DNA of 64,000 nucleotides from positions 62,001 to 126,000 of the forward strand of contig FOUN01000008.1 of assembly GCA_900114885.1 (NCBI GenBank), given 5' to 3'. Source of the stretch: Psychrobacillus psychrodurans (GTDB lineage: Bacteria; Bacillota; Bacilli; Bacillales_A; Planococcaceae). Made by a program: the position numbers and the translations under genes. The notes beneath the pieces were generated by a model. That model saw nothing but the letters and a program-made list of their open reading frames with translations. It did no database searches and was not told the DNA's origin. This document shows, piece after piece, positions 62,903-64,000 of the stretch; position 1 is the stretch's first letter; every line of letters starts with the position of its first letter.

Positions 62903-63146
62903 CTCATACCTCTTTCTTCCACAATAGTAATACATAAGCAATAGATTAACATGATTTATCCACTTAAGTAAACAAAGCTAACTTATACCCAATGGAAATC
63001 GGCGGCTAATATCTTCTGTTTACTTATTTATTCAATAAACTCCTCAAACGTAAACTAGAATTACTAGTTAAAATTTATACTCTTCTTAAAAGGAACCTTA
63101 ATATTAGATACACTTAGCCAATAAAAATGCAAGCTTCCCAACAGAG
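62903..63146. other. Gene-free region upstream of the MFS gene
   Basis: AT-rich, no open frame with a ribosome site; contains only the upstream region of the MFS gene and, at its right end, the next terminator. Confidence 0.4.
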
Positions 63147-63192
63147 TAAAAAAACCGATGTAACGAGAGTGTCATCTACGCTATTTCGGTTC
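63147..63192 (-). terminator. Terminator of the DUF3221-like gene
   Basis: AACCGA (63153-63158) pairs with TCGGTT (63186-63191) around a long loop; on the minus strand followed by TTTTT. Confidence 0.55.
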
Positions 63193-63200
63193 TTTTGTTA

Positions 63201-63578
63201 TTATTCATTTATCTTTTCAATCGTCTTGGCTGTTCCTTTAGAAGGATATGATTCATCAAGCTCGGTATATCCAACCTTCACTTCATCATATGACTTTAAT
63301 GAATTACGCTGATCCATGGTCAAAGAAAACCAGGTGGCATCATTACCAGATTCCAGTGCTTCTTCCACCGACATATTCTTCGCCTCACCAACCGATAAGC
63401 CACCAATTACTAAAATGGAGGTATCTTGGATATCAATAATAACTCCTTCTATGTAATCTGTTGGTTGTTGTGGTTGAGTTGGATTATCCTCAAAAAACTG
63501 CATAATAAAATAAAAGCTCGCACCAATCGCAACTAATACAATAGCAATCAGTATTCCTACAGTATACTTTCCCTTCAT
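63201..63578 (-). CDS. Membrane-anchored DUF3221-like protein
   Basis: 125 residues: one N-terminal membrane anchor (VGILIAIVLVAIGASFYFIM), a PQQP linker, and a small beta domain YIEGVIIDIQDTSILVIGG...WFSLTMDQRN...EVKVGYTELDESYPSKGTAK, as in DUF3221 proteins. Function unknown. AAGGAGG precedes the ATG. Confidence 0.78.
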   Translation of the reverse strand: MKGKYTVGILIAIVLVAIGASFYFIMQFFEDNPTQPQQPTDYIEGVIIDIQDTSILVIGGLSVGEAKNMSVEEALESGNDATWFSLTMDQRNSLKSYDEVKVGYTELDESYPSKGTAKTIEKINE

Positions 63579-63591
63579 TATAAGAACCTCC

Positions 63592-63996
63592 TTATCTTTT
63601 GCTATCTAGGCGGAAGCCCTCTTCTAAAAGATAAGTTTTTGCTTCGCTATAAGAACCAAAGCTTTCCTCTAAATTATACCCGTGATAGATATTCCATAAT
63701 GTATCTTCTTGTAATAGCGTTAACTTAGAATTTTCTTTGTTTTTCCAAACTTCCTCTACTTCTTCGTCCTGTGGCTCTTCTTCCTCTGTTGAAAGATAAG
63801 TAATCGAGTCTTTAATAATACTTCTAAGCTCATCAGCAGAAGCTTCCCGAATATTTAATAACCCTTTATCGTCAGCTGCTTCATATTGCGGAAGATCACC
63901 TACGTAAACAAAGCCATTTCCATTCGGATGAAGATGATAAACAACAGTTGTTTTTTCATATAAACTCTTTTCGAAATGATAATTAACTCGCTTCAT
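63592..63996 (-). CDS. Uncharacterised soluble protein
   Basis: 134 residues, possibly complete; the ATG is four bases from the window edge so its ribosome site cannot be checked and an earlier start is possible. Opens MKRVNYHFEKSLYEKTTVVYHLHPNGNGFVYVGDLP, has an acidic middle (TEEEEPQDEEVEEVWK) and ends EAKTYLLEEGFRLDSKR. No family recognised. It precedes the DUF3221-like gene by 13 bases, likely one operon. Confidence 0.65.
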   Translation of the reverse strand: MKRVNYHFEKSLYEKTTVVYHLHPNGNGFVYVGDLPQYEAADDKGLLNIREASADELRSIIKDSITYLSTEEEEPQDEEVEEVWKNKENSKLTLLQEDTLWNIYHGYNLEESFGSYSEAKTYLLEEGFRLDSKR

Positions 63997-64000
63997 CGAT

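Overview
The window is an AT-rich chromosomal segment from a Gram-positive, spore-former-type member of the Bacillales. Many genes match Bacillus subtilis proteins in length and order: ppaC, nsrR/hmp, thrC-thrB, yclNOPQ, sigV-rsiV, yuaF-floT, ykaA-pit, fumC, hflX, niaP, mhqD. Strong AGGAGG-type ribosome sites, TTG/GTG starts, ECF-sigma and Fur sites agree. The dispersed repeats suggest a Psychrobacillus/Lysinibacillus/Sporosarcina-like genome, but genus is inference. No rRNA, tRNA, prophage, CRISPR array or intact transposase was seen.

Layout. 1-2.3 kb: tail of an ABC exporter, then a quorum-sensing cassette: an HTH-TPR (RRNPP) regulator translationally coupled to a 40-residue exported pro-peptide, facing a small DUF4288-like gene. 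2.3-6.4 kb: PadR repressor with a two-gene heterodimeric ABC exporter. 6.5-12 kb: Rieske oxidoreductase, DUF2500 protein, AGCS symporter, DsbA-like protein, Mn-pyrophosphatase. 12-16.7 kb: NO-stress pair nsrR/hmp, a DUF7662-GNAT fusion, a second beta clamp, a 3-methyladenine glycosylase. 16.7-25.4 kb: CoA-transferase, FlaR-like kinase, niacin permease, threonine genes, ZIP transporter, heme monooxygenase, a cysteine-free UDG-superfamily protein, PAP2 phosphatase. 25.8-29.6 kb: catechol-siderophore (petrobactin-type) importer under two Fur boxes. 29.7-42 kb: lipoprotein, peptide transporter, YgaD-type exporter, HflX, acyl-CoA synthetase, NhaC antiporter, methyltransferase. 42-47.8 kb: a repeat-rich zone holding a MacB-type ABC pair and a GntR-ABC module. 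47.8-64 kb: sigV-rsiV, PCYCGC lipoprotein, fumarase, cupin/HD-GYP protein, flotillin operon, phosphate transport pair, pentapeptide protein, MMPL transporter, MhqD-like esterase, MFS exporter and small hypotheticals.

The genes group into several stress and envelope circuits. Peptide sensing is represented by the RRNPP cassette, lysozyme stress by SigV/RsiV, membrane stress by a SigW promoter in front of yuaF-floT, nitric oxide by NsrR/Hmp and iron by Fur/YclNOPQ. Drug efflux is covered by PadR-ABC, YgaD, MMPL and Bmr-like MFS.

The most unusual non-coding structure is a set of three unrelated short repeats (GCAAGTAA, TATGGGCT, CATTCTAGCGATT). All three are phased at about 21 bp and all three begin 20-45 bp beyond an intrinsic terminator. 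The most promising undescribed system is the RRNPP regulator/peptide pair. A matching bipartite TGTGAAAGTA...TACTTTCATA element lies upstream of the regulator and again upstream of the DUF4288-like gene.
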